Positions 24,564 through 33,788 of a stretch of DNA of 64,000 bases are shown here, piece by piece (the first letter of the stretch is position 1; the number at the start of each line of letters is the position of its first letter). Position numbers and translations under genes: made by a program. The notes under the pieces are model-generated. The model saw only the letters and a program-made list of their open reading frames with translations. It did no database searches and was not told the DNA's origin. Source of the DNA: Allorhodoferax sp032337135 (GTDB lineage Bacteria; Pseudomonadota; Gammaproteobacteria; Burkholderiales; Burkholderiaceae_C); NCBI RefSeq assembly GCF_032337135.1, contig NZ_JAVXZZ010000001.1, positions 1,178,001 through 1,242,000 of the forward strand, read 5' to 3'.

Positions 24564-26135
24564 ATGCCTAACAGGCTCGCCGCATTACCGAGGATTTCCC
24601 TGCGAGGCAGCTTGCTGCTGCTGGTGAGCCTCTGCGTTGCTCCGCTCGTGCTGGCGGGAATGGCCCTGGTCTACCAGAACTACCAGCTCAACCGTGAAAT
24701 CGTCGAAACCCGCACTTCCTTGATTGCCCGCAGGGTGGCATCGGAACTGGACCGCGAGCTGTCGTCCCTGGCCGGGGGGCTGCGCGTCCTGTCGACCTCT
24801 AAAGCCTTGCAATCGGGCGATATGCGCGCCTTCTACGAGCAGGCCAATGCTTCGCTTGGGACGGGCATCCACAGCAACGTCGTGCTGTCGGATGCACGGG
24901 GACGGCAAGTCATGAACACGCTGCAGCCTCTGGGGCGCCCCCTGCCGACACATGGCGAACCGGCACAGCTCGTGGACCTGCAAGTCCATGGCCGGACGGC
25001 GCTGACCGACGTCTTCACCGGAGCGGTGACAGGCAAACCCACGGTGGCACTGGCGCTGGCGGTAGTACCGGAGGGGCGTCCCCCCTACAGCCTGAGGGCA
25101 GGCATTTCAACGCTACAGCTCAGCAAGCTGCTGTCTCGCCAGGAATTGCCGGAGGGATGGCTGATTGCCATCCTGGATTCGAAGGGAGTGATCGCGGCCC
25201 GCTCCCATGAGGCAGCGCGATTCATCGGACAACTAGCGACCCCGGAGATTCGTGCAGCGACAGCGTCGCAACGCGAAGGAACCATGTTTGCAACGACCAA
25301 GGACGGCAAGGCAGTGGTCACGGGATTCACACACCTCAGCGTCGGCGACTGGAGTGTGGTGGTGGGCGCACCACGCAGCCTGATCGACGATGCCCAGGCG
25401 AACAACCTGTGGCGACTCGGGTCCGGAGCCCTCCTGGCGATTGCGCTCGGAGTGGTGATCGCCCTGTGGGTCGGCCACAAGGTGATCCGATCGGTCGACG
25501 AGCTCAACCGCGCCGCGCTGCAGTCGGCGCAAGGCATCGAGATCGAGATTCCCCACCTGCTGCTCAAGGAAGCCGATGCGGTAGCCCTGGCGATCCTGCA
25601 GTCGGCGCAGGCCATGCGCCAGATCAGCTACCTGGCGCACCACGACCCATTGACCGACCTGGCCAACCGCACCCTGTTCTTCGAAATGACCGACCGGCAG
25701 TGCGCCGTGGCCACACGCCACGGAGGCAGCTTCAGCCTGGTCGCATTGGATCTCGATGGATTCAAGCAGGTCAATGACCGGCACGGGCACGATGCGGGTG
25801 ATGCGGTGCTGCGTGAGGCGGCACGGCGCATTGCAGCATCCATCCGCAGTGGCGACATCGCCGCTCGGCTCGGCGGCGATGAATTCATGGTGCTGCTTCA
25901 GCACGCGGAGACCGGCACCATGCCTGCCACCACCCAACGGATCATCGAAGCGCTCTCGCAGCCGTATGACGCAGTGTCTGTGGCGGTCTCGGCCAGTGCC
26001 GGAGTTGCCAGTTTCGGACCCGACGGCCATGACACGGCAACCCTGATGAAGTCGGCCGACGCGGCCCTTTACCGCGCCAAAGCCCAGGGCAAGAACCAGG
26101 CCGTATTCGCGCAGTCTGTCACGACTGGGCCATGA
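24564..26135 (+). CDS. Membrane diguanylate cyclase with Cache-like sensor
   Basis: A 523-residue protein with a signal-anchor helix (about 15-38), a periplasmic sensor domain of dCache-like size (to about residue 285), a second helix (about 292-312) and a GGDEF domain. The active site GGDEF is at 437-441 and the I-site RSGD lies five residues before it, so an active, product-inhibited cyclase is expected. The start codon is 19 bases after an AAGGAGG site, farther than ideal. Its last 17 bases overlap the converging cobalamin adenosyltransferase gene. It diverges from the GGDEF-EAL gene, so two cyclic-di-GMP genes share one intergenic region. Confidence 0.9.
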   Translation: MPNRLAALPRISLRGSLLLLVSLCVAPLVLAGMALVYQNYQLNREIVETRTSLIARRVASELDRELSSLAGGLRVLSTSKALQSGDMRAFYEQANASLGTGIHSNVVLSDARGRQVMNTLQPLGRPLPTHGEPAQLVDLQVHGRTALTDVFTGAVTGKPTVALALAVVPEGRPPYSLRAGISTLQLSKLLSRQELPEGWLIAILDSKGVIAARSHEAARFIGQLATPEIRAATASQREGTMFATTKDGKAVVTGFTHLSVGDWSVVVGAPRSLIDDAQANNLWRLGSGALLAIALGVVIALWVGHKVIRSVDELNRAALQSAQGIEIEIPHLLLKEADAVALAILQSAQAMRQISYLAHHDPLTDLANRTLFFEMTDRQCAVATRHGGSFSLVALDLDGFKQVNDRHGHDAGDAVLREAARRIAASIRSGDIAARLGGDEFMVLLQHAETGTMPATTQRIIEALSQPYDAVSVAVSASAGVASFGPDGHDTATLMKSADAALYRAKAQGKNQAVFAQSVTTGP

Positions 26136-26691
26136 GTCGCTCGCTCTTCCAGTAGACGTCGTCACCGGTGCTGCCGTCGGTGCGGTGGCGGTTGAGCACA
26201 CGGGCCAACACGAACATCAGGTCGGAGAGGCGATTCAGGTACTGGCGCGGCGTGTCCTTGAGCGCATCCTGCGCGCCCAGGGCCACCACCGCGCGCTCGG
26301 CCCGGCGCGCCACCGTGCGGCACACGTGGGCCAGCGACGCCGCCCGCGTGCCTGCGGGCAGGATGAACTCCTGCAGCCGCGGCAAGGTGGCGTTGTGGTC
26401 CTCCAGCGCCTGGTCCAGCACCAGCAAGGCTTCGGCCTTGAGCAGCTCGTAGCCCGGTATGGACAGTTCGCCGCCGAGGTTGAACAACTGGTGCTGCACC
26501 TCCACCAGCAGGCTGCGGACCGTTTCGGGCATGTCCTCGCACAGCAGTACGCCGATGTGGGAGTTGAGCTCGTCCACATCGCCCATGGCGTGCACGCGCA
26601 GGCTGTTCTTGGAAACCCGGGTGTTGTCTCCCAGGCCGGTGGTGCCGTCGTCCCCGGTGCGCGTGGCGATTTGCGATAGGCGGTTTCCCAT
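26119..26691 (-). CDS. Cob(I)alamin adenosyltransferase, PduO type
   Basis: A 190-residue enzyme that moves the adenosyl group of ATP to cob(I)alamin, giving coenzyme B12. The ATP-binding motif ATRTGDDGTTGLGDNTRVSK is near the N-terminus and the second signature RQYLNRLSDLMFVLARVLNR lies near the C-terminus, both typical of PduO/MMAB-type enzymes, together with ELNSHIG and CRTVARRAERAV. The length is normal. It has no cobalamin-synthesis neighbours; it is divergent from a periplasmic binding protein gene and converges on a cyclase gene. It most likely serves B12 salvage or repair for B12-dependent mutases. Confidence 0.92.
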   Translation of the reverse strand: MGNRLSQIATRTGDDGTTGLGDNTRVSKNSLRVHAMGDVDELNSHIGVLLCEDMPETVRSLLVEVQHQLFNLGGELSIPGYELLKAEALLVLDQALEDHNATLPRLQEFILPAGTRAASLAHVCRTVARRAERAVVALGAQDALKDTPRQYLNRLSDLMFVLARVLNRHRTDGSTGDDVYWKSERLMAQS

Positions 26692-26778
26692 GGCCTCATC
26701 CTTGGTTCAAAATGCGAAGGATCGGATTGTGCCCCGACACCTATGCCCCCAGAGATCGCCCCCCCGATTGCAAACCCC

Positions 26779-27642
26779 ATGCTGCACCGACGTAGCCTGG
26801 TAATGGCCGCGCTGGCTGCGTGCATGGCCGACCCGCTGCATGCAGCAGGCACCTTGCGCGTGGGCGTGCCGGGCGATGTGGTGGACGATTTCCTGCGCTT
26901 CCTGCAGTCGCGCGATGTCGCCAGCCTCGAGCACTTTGATGGAGCGAACAGTCGGCGCGATGTGATGGAGCTGGCCTGGCTGCTGCGCGAGGTCAAGCGC
27001 CAGCCCCAGGCTCCGGATGTGCAGCTGGTGCGCATCAACAGCTACGAGCGCCTGCTGGCCGAAGTGCGGGATGGGAACATCGACGTGATCGGCACCAGCG
27101 CCTGGCTGGCCGACCTGGAAACACTGGGCAGCGGCAGCGTGACCATATCCGCGGCCATGATTCCGAAGGGGTCATTTGTGGTCGGCGTCTACACCTCGCC
27201 ACGCAACGAAGCAGCCTTGCGTGTGCGCGGCATCGGGCAACTGCGCGGCTTGCGCTTCGTGTCCAACAGTGGCTGGACACTGGACTGGGCCACACTGCGC
27301 AAGCTGGGGATCGATCCCGCCTTCGACATCAAGACCTGGGGCCAGATGGTGGACGTGGTGGACGCCGGCAGGGCCGATGTGCTGCTGGCACCGTTCCAGC
27401 CCACGACCAACGCGATGGAGCTGCGTTTCGAAGGAAAGACGCTGGTGCCCATCGACGGCATCGCCGTGGCACTCGATGGCAGTCGACATCTGGCCAGTTC
27501 CAAACGCAGTGCACAGGGACAGTGGGTCGCATCCAAGGTATTCCCGTCGCTGGCGGCCCAGGCCAAGAACGGCGCGCTGCGCCGGGCCTATGAAGAATGC
27601 GGATTCATCAACGCACGGACCCGGTCCTGGACGGTTTTTTGA
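26779..27642 (+). CDS. Periplasmic solute-binding protein (SBP_bac_3-like), orphan
   Basis: Read as 287 residues from ATG 26779, which starts directly with a signal sequence (MLHRRSLVMAALAACMADPLHA; the RRSLVM part resembles a Tat motif). ATG 26743 is the alternative. The mature chain, with GTLRVGVPGDVVDDFLRFL, DVIGTSAWLADLE and FVVGVYTSPRNEAALR, has the look of amino-acid-type binding proteins. No transporter genes are adjacent, so it may act with a distant system or as a sensor. The ligand is unknown. Confidence 0.65.
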   Translation: MLHRRSLVMAALAACMADPLHAAGTLRVGVPGDVVDDFLRFLQSRDVASLEHFDGANSRRDVMELAWLLREVKRQPQAPDVQLVRINSYERLLAEVRDGNIDVIGTSAWLADLETLGSGSVTISAAMIPKGSFVVGVYTSPRNEAALRVRGIGQLRGLRFVSNSGWTLDWATLRKLGIDPAFDIKTWGQMVDVVDAGRADVLLAPFQPTTNAMELRFEGKTLVPIDGIAVALDGSRHLASSKRSAQGQWVASKVFPSLAAQAKNGALRRAYEECGFINARTRSWTVF

Positions 27643-27732
27643 GGCGATGACCGTCAGACACTGGTCAGGCAGTCGCAGGGCGCGCACCCTACCATGGTCA
27701 GCCACCGTCTGTTCCACCCACCCGGAGAAGCC

Positions 27733-29157
27733 ATGAACGCTCCCGCCATGCCGCCAGACTTGCTGCCCGCTGTGACACAGCGGCCCGCACCCACCGCTTT
27801 GCTGCAGGCCTTGCAGGAGCGCTTTGCGTCGCAGTTCAGTGCCGCCCAAGCGGTACGTGAACAGCACGGTCGCGACGAGTCGGCGTTCGACATTCCGCCG
27901 CCGGCCGCGGTGGTGTTTGCGGAAAACACCCAGGACATTGCCGACTGCGTGGCCCTGTGCGCACAGCACCGCTACCCCGTCATTCCTTTCGGCGTGGGTT
28001 CGTCGCTCGAAGGCCACCTGCTGGCCATCGAAGGTGGCATCAGTCTCGATGTGAGCCGCATGAACGCAGTGCTGGCCATCCACCCCGAAGACCTCACTGC
28101 CACCGTGCAGCCCGGGGTGACACGCACCCAGCTCAATGCGGCGTTGAAGGACCACGGTCTGTTCTTCCCCATCGACCCCGGTGCGGATGCCAGCATCGGC
28201 GGCATGAGCGCCACACGGGCCTCCGGCACCAACGCCGTGCGCTACGGCACCATGCGCGAAAACGTGCTGGCACTGGAGGTGGTGACCGCCGCCGGCGAAG
28301 TGATCCGCACCGGCACCCGGGCCAAGAAGTCGTCCGCCGGCTACGACCTCACACGATTGCTGGTCGGCAGCGAAGGCACGCTGGGCGTGATGAGCGAGAT
28401 CACCGTCAAGCTGTACCCGCTGCCCGAAAGCGTGATGGCCGCCACCTGCTGCTTTCCCACGCTGGCCGACGCCGTCAACACCACCATCCAGATCATCCAG
28501 CTCGGCGTGCCGATTGCGCGCTGCGAGCTGCTGGACGCCACCACGGTGCGCCTGGTCAACCAGCACTCCAAACTGTCCCTGCCTGAAAGCGCCATGCTGC
28601 TCATGGAGTTCCACGGCTCGCCCGCCGGGGTGCAGGAGCAGGTGGAGACGGTGCAAGCCATCGCCCAGGAGTTCGGTGGTGCCGAATTTGCCTGGGCGGC
28701 AACGCCTGAAGAGCGCACTCGGCTGTGGACCGCGCGACACAATGCCTACTTTGCGGGCGTGCAGTCGGTGCCCGGGTGCAAGGCCATCACCACCGACGCC
28801 TGCGTGCCGATCTCCAGGCTGGCCGACGCGCTCTTGGCCAGTGTGGACGAGGCGATTGCAGCGGGCCTGCCCTACTTCCTGGTAGGCCACGTCGGCGACG
28901 GCAACTTCCACATGGGCTACCTGATCGACCCCACCCAACCGGCACAGCGCGCACTGGCAGAACAGCTCAACCACCAGTTGGTCTCACGGGCCCTGGCGCT
29001 GGGCGGCACCTGCACCGGGGAGCATGGCGTGGGCCTGCACAAGCAGGGCTTCCTGCTGGCAGAGACCGGCACTGGCGCGGTGGCCATGATGCGCGCGGTG
29101 AAGCAGGCACTGGATCCGCTGGGCATCCTCAACCCCGGAAAGATCTTCAGCACCTGA
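27733..29157 (+). CDS. FAD-linked oxidase, D-lactate/glycolate dehydrogenase family
   Basis: Read as 474 residues from ATG 27733 after GGAGAAG. The PCMH-type FAD domain shows VIPFGVGSSLEGHLLAIEGG, DPGADASIGGMSATRASGTNAVRYGTM and SAGYDLTRLLVGSEGTLGVMSEIT. The C-terminal FAD-oxidase domain ends with HVGDGNFHMGYL and GTCTGEHGVGLHKQGFL, whose His residues act in substrate oxidation. Relatives are cytochrome-dependent D-lactate dehydrogenases and the GlcD subunit of glycolate oxidase; the single-chain form favours D-lactate dehydrogenase (cytochrome). It probably donates electrons to the respiratory chain at the inner membrane. No glcE or glcF gene is nearby. Confidence 0.88.
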   Translation: MNAPAMPPDLLPAVTQRPAPTALLQALQERFASQFSAAQAVREQHGRDESAFDIPPPAAVVFAENTQDIADCVALCAQHRYPVIPFGVGSSLEGHLLAIEGGISLDVSRMNAVLAIHPEDLTATVQPGVTRTQLNAALKDHGLFFPIDPGADASIGGMSATRASGTNAVRYGTMRENVLALEVVTAAGEVIRTGTRAKKSSAGYDLTRLLVGSEGTLGVMSEITVKLYPLPESVMAATCCFPTLADAVNTTIQIIQLGVPIARCELLDATTVRLVNQHSKLSLPESAMLLMEFHGSPAGVQEQVETVQAIAQEFGGAEFAWAATPEERTRLWTARHNAYFAGVQSVPGCKAITTDACVPISRLADALLASVDEAIAAGLPYFLVGHVGDGNFHMGYLIDPTQPAQRALAEQLNHQLVSRALALGGTCTGEHGVGLHKQGFLLAETGTGAVAMMRAVKQALDPLGILNPGKIFST

Positions 29158-29417
29158 GCCAGGCATCAGCCTTTGGACTGGCGCATGGGCTGCGCCGGGC
29201 CCGCAGGGTGATCCGCATACCCAACCCGACCCTGCCCGCCGCGACTCCACTGGAGCAGGCGGGCTACTGGGATACCCTGCAAGCGGAGCTGCGCGGCAAG
29301 GGTCCGACACCCTGATTGCGGCGTGGGCGCGTCCCCAACAGGACGCCACAGACACTGCGCTTGATTTCGGCGCGCGCCTGTTGACCACGGCACGCAGCGC
29401 GCAGATACTGCGGCCGC
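29158..29417. other. Intergenic region with an uncertain 35-codon reading frame
   Basis: The 260 bp between the FAD oxidase gene and pilU hold a possible short frame from GTG 29208 to TGA 29315, ending GYWDTLQAELRGKGPTP. It has no ribosome-binding site, and a longer version of the same frame runs back inside the oxidase gene. It may be a remnant of a gene or chance. No clear terminator or promoter is seen. Confidence 0.3.
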
Positions 29418-30728
29418 ATGAGCACACTCAACGAAGAACAGGCACGGGCCTACATGCACAAACTGCTGGCGGCCATGAGCCAAGCAGGCGGCTCGGACCT
29501 CTTCATCGCGCACGACTTCCCTCCCAGCATGAAGGCGCACGGCAGCATGACGCCGCTGACGCAGCAGAAGCTCACGGGCGATGTCACCCGGGTGCTGGCC
29601 CACGCCATGATGAACGAACGCCAGCGCGAGGAATTCGCCAAGGAGATGGAGTGCAACTTCGCCATCACCGTGCCGGGCGTGTCGCGTTTCCGCGTGAACA
29701 TCTATGTGCAGCAGCAGAACGTGGCCATGGTGGTGCGCACCATTGCTTCCGAGATCCCGAACTTCGAAAAGCTGGCACTGCCGCCGGTGCTCAAGGACGT
29801 GATCATGAACAAGCGCGGGCTGGTGCTGGTGGTGGGTGGCACGGGCTCGGGCAAGAGCACCAGCCTGGCTGCCATGATCGACCACCGCAACAGCACCTCG
29901 GCCGGGCACATCATCACGGTGGAAGACCCGGTGGAATATGTGCACGTCTCAAAGAAATCGCTGGTCAGCCACCGCGAGGTCGGGGTCGACACGCACTCCT
30001 GGCACCATGCACTCAAGAACACGCTGCGTCAGGCACCGGACGTGATCCTGATCGGCGAAATCCGCGACCCCGAGACCATGGAGCATGCGATTGCCTTTGC
30101 CGAGACAGGGCACCTGTGCCTGGGTACGCTGCACGCCAACAGTGCCAACCAGGCCATTGACCGCATCATCAATTTCTTTCCCGAAGACCGCCGCAACCAG
30201 CTGCTCATGGACCTGTCGGCCAACCTGCGCGCCATCGTTTCGCAGCGGCTGGTGCGCACCGAGGACGGCAAGGGCCGCAAGGCGGCGGTGGAAATCCTGC
30301 TCAATACGCCCACGGTGGCCGAGCGCATCTTCAAGGGACAGTTCGGTGACCTCAAGAGCATCATGGACAAGTCGCGCGAGCTGGGCATGCGCACCTTCGA
30401 CTGGGCACTGTTCGAGCTCTACGACCAGGGCTTCATCGGCTTCGAGGAAGCGATCCGCAATGCCGATTCGGCCAACGAGCTGCGCCTGGCCATCAAGCTC
30501 AAGAGCAACCGCGGTGAACCCGCCGGTGCCGAGGGCCCGACACTGAGTTTCGACAAGGACCCCACGCCTGAAGAGTTGGCGGCAATGCGTGAGGAGGAAC
30601 AGCGCAAGCAGGCGGCACGGCGGCGCGAGCTGGAGGACGCCGAGTTGCAGCGCAAGATGCAGGAAAAGGGGCTGGACAGCCGCTTCGGCGACAGCAAGTT
30701 CGCCAACAGCCAGCCGGGGAGCGTGTAA
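29418..30728 (+). CDS. pilU: Type IV pilus retraction ATPase PilU
   Basis: A 436-residue cytoplasmic ATPase of the PilT/PilU family, which helps PilT depolymerise type IV pili for twitching. Walker A is GGTGSGKSTS, the Asp box includes IITVEDPVEYVH, Walker B is DVILIGEIRDPETMEHA, and the His box is TGHLCLGTLHANSANQAIDR. The C-terminus extends about 60 charged residues beyond the ATPase core (a coiled-coil-like stretch of E, R, Q and K), a feature of PilU rather than PilT. pilT usually precedes pilU in betaproteobacteria, but the gene before it here is a FAD oxidase and no other pilus gene is in the window. Confidence 0.9.
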   Translation: MSTLNEEQARAYMHKLLAAMSQAGGSDLFIAHDFPPSMKAHGSMTPLTQQKLTGDVTRVLAHAMMNERQREEFAKEMECNFAITVPGVSRFRVNIYVQQQNVAMVVRTIASEIPNFEKLALPPVLKDVIMNKRGLVLVVGGTGSGKSTSLAAMIDHRNSTSAGHIITVEDPVEYVHVSKKSLVSHREVGVDTHSWHHALKNTLRQAPDVILIGEIRDPETMEHAIAFAETGHLCLGTLHANSANQAIDRIINFFPEDRRNQLLMDLSANLRAIVSQRLVRTEDGKGRKAAVEILLNTPTVAERIFKGQFGDLKSIMDKSRELGMRTFDWALFELYDQGFIGFEEAIRNADSANELRLAIKLKSNRGEPAGAEGPTLSFDKDPTPEELAAMREEEQRKQAARRRELEDAELQRKMQEKGLDSRFGDSKFANSQPGSV

Positions 30729-30740
30729 CCCCTGCGCGGA

Positions 30741-31652
30741 TCAGCTGCGGCGCAACTGGCCGTCGCTGGTGAGCAGGCGGCCATACATCTCGGGGCGACG
30801 GTCGCGGAAGAAGCCGAAGGCCTGCCGTGCACGGCGGATGGCATCGAGGTCAAACTGCGCCAGCAGAATGGTCTCGTCCATGCGGTTGGCTTCCTGCACC
30901 TTGGCACCCGTATGGTCGGCAATGAAGCTGGAGCCATATAAGGTACTGGTCAGCGGTGCATGGCCCGGCACGCCGCTGCCCTTGCCAGTTTCCGTGCCCA
31001 CGCGGTTGGCCGCCACCAACGGCACCATGTTGGCCGCGGCGTGGCCCTGCATGGTGCGCTGCCAGTGGCCCGATGAATCGAGCGTGGCATCCTGCGGCTC
31101 CGAGCCGATGATGGTGGGAAAACACAGCACTTCGGCGCCCATGAGCGCCATGCTGCGCGCCGTTTCGGGGTACCACTGGTCCCAACAGATGCCCACACCG
31201 ATGCGCCCGAAGCGCGTGTCCCACACCATGAAACCGGTGTCGCCGGGGGTGAAGTAGTACTTCTCGGTGTAGCCCGGGCCGTCCGGAATGTGCGTCTTGC
31301 GGTAGCGGCCCAGGATGGTTCCGTCGGCATCGATGACCGCCACGGAGTTGTAGGTGGCGTTGCCCCCGCGTTCATAGAAGCCCACCGGCAGCACCACGCC
31401 CAGCTCGGCGGCCAATGCGGCAAAGTGGGCGAGCTGCGGGTTGCCTTCGAACGGCTGCGCCAGCGCGAAATGGTCGGCGTTCTGGTCGATGCAGAAGTAG
31501 GGCAGCATGAAGAGCTCGGGGCAGACGATGAGCTGCGCGCCCTGCGCAGCGGCCTGACGGATGAGCGCTTCAGCGCGGGCGATGTTCTTCGCAGCGTCCC
31601 AATCGCCCGAAGGCATCTGGACAGCGGCGACGGTGATGTTGCGGGAAGTCAT
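30741..31652 (-). CDS. aguB: N-carbamoylputrescine amidase
   Basis: A 303-residue nitrilase-superfamily enzyme that hydrolyses N-carbamoylputrescine to putrescine, CO2 and ammonia. The catalytic triad is visible: Glu in LIVCPELFMLPYF, Lys in GRYRKTHIPDGPGYTEKYYF and Cys in GVGICWDQWYPETAR. The IPDGPGYTEKYYFTPGDTGF stretch is characteristic of AguB. It lies 37 bp downstream of the agmatine deiminase gene on the same strand; together they turn agmatine into putrescine. It is the second gene of the aguAB operon and converges on pilU. Confidence 0.93.
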   Translation of the reverse strand: MTSRNITVAAVQMPSGDWDAAKNIARAEALIRQAAAQGAQLIVCPELFMLPYFCIDQNADHFALAQPFEGNPQLAHFAALAAELGVVLPVGFYERGGNATYNSVAVIDADGTILGRYRKTHIPDGPGYTEKYYFTPGDTGFMVWDTRFGRIGVGICWDQWYPETARSMALMGAEVLCFPTIIGSEPQDATLDSSGHWQRTMQGHAAANMVPLVAANRVGTETGKGSGVPGHAPLTSTLYGSSFIADHTGAKVQEANRMDETILLAQFDLDAIRRARQAFGFFRDRRPEMYGRLLTSDGQLRRS

Positions 31653-31689
31653 GGTTCGGGTCTTGACGTGCGTTACTGGGGGCGGGGGC

Positions 31690-32760
31690 TTAATTGCGGG
31701 GTGTCACGGCCAGGCGATTGCCCAGCATGGGTTGCTGCTGGCTGGAGCAATGGGCACCGCCACCACCCACCGAAATGGCGGCCAGGGGCAGCAGCTCGAC
31801 CAAGCGGTCGGGGAAAGCCCGGGCAAAGGCCTCGCGCGCCAGGGCGTCATTGGCCACGCCGTAGCTGCTGGAAATGACCGCGCCGTTGACCAGCACGTAG
31901 TTGGCATAGCTGGCGCAGAAGCGTTCGGTGCCCCAGGTGTCGTGGCCACGCGGCACGGGCAGCTCCAGAATTTCAAAGCGTCGGCCCCGCGCGTCGGTGG
32001 CCAGCTCCAGCGCGCGGCGGTTTTCCTGCATGCAGCGGTAGTACTCGCCCTGGTCGGGTTCGGCCGCGTTGAACAGGATGCGCCCGGGCGCGATGAACGA
32101 GGCAATGATGTCCACGTGGCCGTTGGTTTCCACCTCGGCCGGGTTGCCGGGCAGCCAGATGACCTTCGTCACGCCCAGCATGCGGCGCAGCTCGGCTTCG
32201 ATGTCGGCGCGCGTCAGGTGCGGGTTGCGGTTGGGATGCAGCAGGCAGCTCTCGGTGGTGAGCAAGGTGCCCTGCCCGTCCGAATAGAACGAGCCGCCTT
32301 CGAGCACCATGTCGCTGCTCTGCAGCGGCACACCAGCCAGGCGGGCCATGTCCACGGCGAGCTGGGCGCAGCCGTCGTAGGGCGTGTACTTCTCGCCCCA
32401 GGCGTTGAAGCGAAAGCGCGTGGCGAGCTGCTGCACGCGGTCGTCGTTGACCAGGAAGATGGCACCGCAGTCGCGCAGCCAGTTGTCTTCCACAGCCAAG
32501 GGCAGCACCTCCACCGTGGGGCCACACAACGCTCGGGCCTGGGCCACCAGCGGGGTGTAGGCGGTGACGATGCAGCGCTGGTATTTGGCAATGGTGCGTG
32601 CCAGCAAGGCAAAGGCCTCGCACACGGCGGCGTAGTGGGGGCCCCAAAGCTCCTCGCGGTTTTCCTGCACGGGCCAGCCCAGCCAGGTGGCGGCCTGGGG
32701 CTCCCATTCGGCGGGCATGCGAAAGCCCTCGCGGGCGGCATCGAATCGTGTCTTGGTCAT
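31690..32760 (-). CDS. aguA: Agmatine deiminase
   Basis: Read as 356 residues from ATG 32760; a TTG nine codons upstream is the alternative. The enzyme converts agmatine to N-carbamoylputrescine and ammonia. Family marks: FRMPAEWEPQAATWLGWP at the start, EDNWLRDCGAIFLVND, DMVLEGGSFYSDGQGTLLTTESCLL, NGHVDIIASF with the catalytic His, and the nucleophile Cys in VGGGGAHCSSQQQP at the end. It is the first gene of aguAB and is divergent from a LysR-type gene, its likely regulator, across an 85-bp region containing a perfect palindrome. Confidence 0.93.
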   Translation of the reverse strand: MTKTRFDAAREGFRMPAEWEPQAATWLGWPVQENREELWGPHYAAVCEAFALLARTIAKYQRCIVTAYTPLVAQARALCGPTVEVLPLAVEDNWLRDCGAIFLVNDDRVQQLATRFRFNAWGEKYTPYDGCAQLAVDMARLAGVPLQSSDMVLEGGSFYSDGQGTLLTTESCLLHPNRNPHLTRADIEAELRRMLGVTKVIWLPGNPAEVETNGHVDIIASFIAPGRILFNAAEPDQGEYYRCMQENRRALELATDARGRRFEILELPVPRGHDTWGTERFCASYANYVLVNGAVISSSYGVANDALAREAFARAFPDRLVELLPLAAISVGGGGAHCSSQQQPMLGNRLAVTPRN

Positions 32761-32823
32761 GGCGGCTTCAAAAGGACGGATCCGCAAGACTGTATGTTGA
32801 AGCAGAGTAATTGAAAAGCGACA

Positions 32824-32844
32824 TTTATTGCGACAATCAATAAA
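32824..32844. promoter_or_regulatory. LysR-type palindrome between aguA and its LysR gene
   Basis: TTTATTG (32824-32830), seven bases, CAATAAA (32838-32844): a perfect 7-bp inverted repeat within an AT-rich patch, ending two bases before the LysR start codon. It fits an autoregulatory LysR binding site that could also act on aguA. Confidence 0.6.
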
Positions 32845-32845
32845 T

Positions 32846-33736
32846 ATGGCTCATGTTTCCAACGCCCGCCTGCCGTCGCTGAAGCTGCTCATCGGTTTCG
32901 AGGCTGCGGCGCGGCTGGGCAACTATTCGCGCGCCGCGGACGAGTTGTGCGTGTCGCAGTCGGCCATCAGCCACCAGATTGCGCAGCTCGAGCGGCACGT
33001 GGGGCAAGCGCTGTTCAGGCGCAAGGGGCGCGGGGTGGAGCTGACCATTCCCGGGCGGCTGCTGTTCGAAAGCGTGGCGCAGTCGTTCGAGGTGATCCGC
33101 GGTGGCTTGGACCGCATCGCCACCTACCTGGACCCCGACCTGGTCACCATCGTGTGCCCGGCCACCGTGGCGCACGGCTGGCTGCAGCCGCGCCTGGACG
33201 CGCTGACGACGCAATTTCCCTCGCTGAAGCCCATCGTGTCGATAGACGAGTCGTACCGGTACGTGGACGAGATGGATCTGGACATTCTCCTCACACCCAC
33301 CCCGCTGCGCCAACCCAACCTGCGCGAGGTGGAACTACTGCGCGACCGCCTGTGCGTAGTTGCCACTCCCGGCATGGCCCACGTCTGGGCAGCGGGCCAG
33401 ACAGCGACGGGCCTGCTGTGCCTGGAGAGCGACCTTACCTCGCCGCTGGCCGGGCCCTACCTGCGCCAGCATTTCGGCGACCTGCCCAAGGCGGCTATCT
33501 ACGACGACGCCCGCCTGCTGCTCGACGCGGCCCGGCGCGGCCGCGGCATCGCCCTGGTGTCGGAGCTGCTGGCACATGAGGCCCTGGCCAGCGGCGCCCT
33601 GGTGCGTCTGGGGGCATTTGCCTCCCTGCCTCTGGGCAGCGTATGGATGTCCGGGATAGCGGTTGAACCACGTTCGGCGCTCGTGGCCGAGGTATTTGAT
33701 GCCTTGGTGGGGATGGCCGGCTGCCAGATCGACTAG
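32846..33736 (+). CDS. LysR-family regulator, probably of the agmatine pathway
   Basis: Read as 296 residues from ATG 32846. The DNA-binding domain reads LPSLKLLIGFEAAARLGNYSRAADELCVSQSAISHQIAQLERHVGQALFRRKGRGVELT, of the GcvA-like LysR type. The effector domain follows (TIVCPATVAHGWLQPRL; AIYDDARLLLDAARRGRGIALVSELL). Its divergent position next to aguA suggests it responds to agmatine or N-carbamoylputrescine. A TTG six codons upstream overlaps the palindrome, so the ATG is preferred. Confidence 0.87.
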   Translation: MAHVSNARLPSLKLLIGFEAAARLGNYSRAADELCVSQSAISHQIAQLERHVGQALFRRKGRGVELTIPGRLLFESVAQSFEVIRGGLDRIATYLDPDLVTIVCPATVAHGWLQPRLDALTTQFPSLKPIVSIDESYRYVDEMDLDILLTPTPLRQPNLREVELLRDRLCVVATPGMAHVWAAGQTATGLLCLESDLTSPLAGPYLRQHFGDLPKAAIYDDARLLLDAARRGRGIALVSELLAHEALASGALVRLGAFASLPLGSVWMSGIAVEPRSALVAEVFDALVGMAGCQID

Positions 33737-33788
33737 CGCGCAGGCCGAGAGACCGGGGCGCTCAGTGGTGCACCCTGGGGATCTCTGT

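Noticed and set aside
29208..29315. Possible 35-residue gene before pilU
   Set aside because: GTG start without a ribosome-binding site and continuing upstream inside a real gene; kept only as a note.
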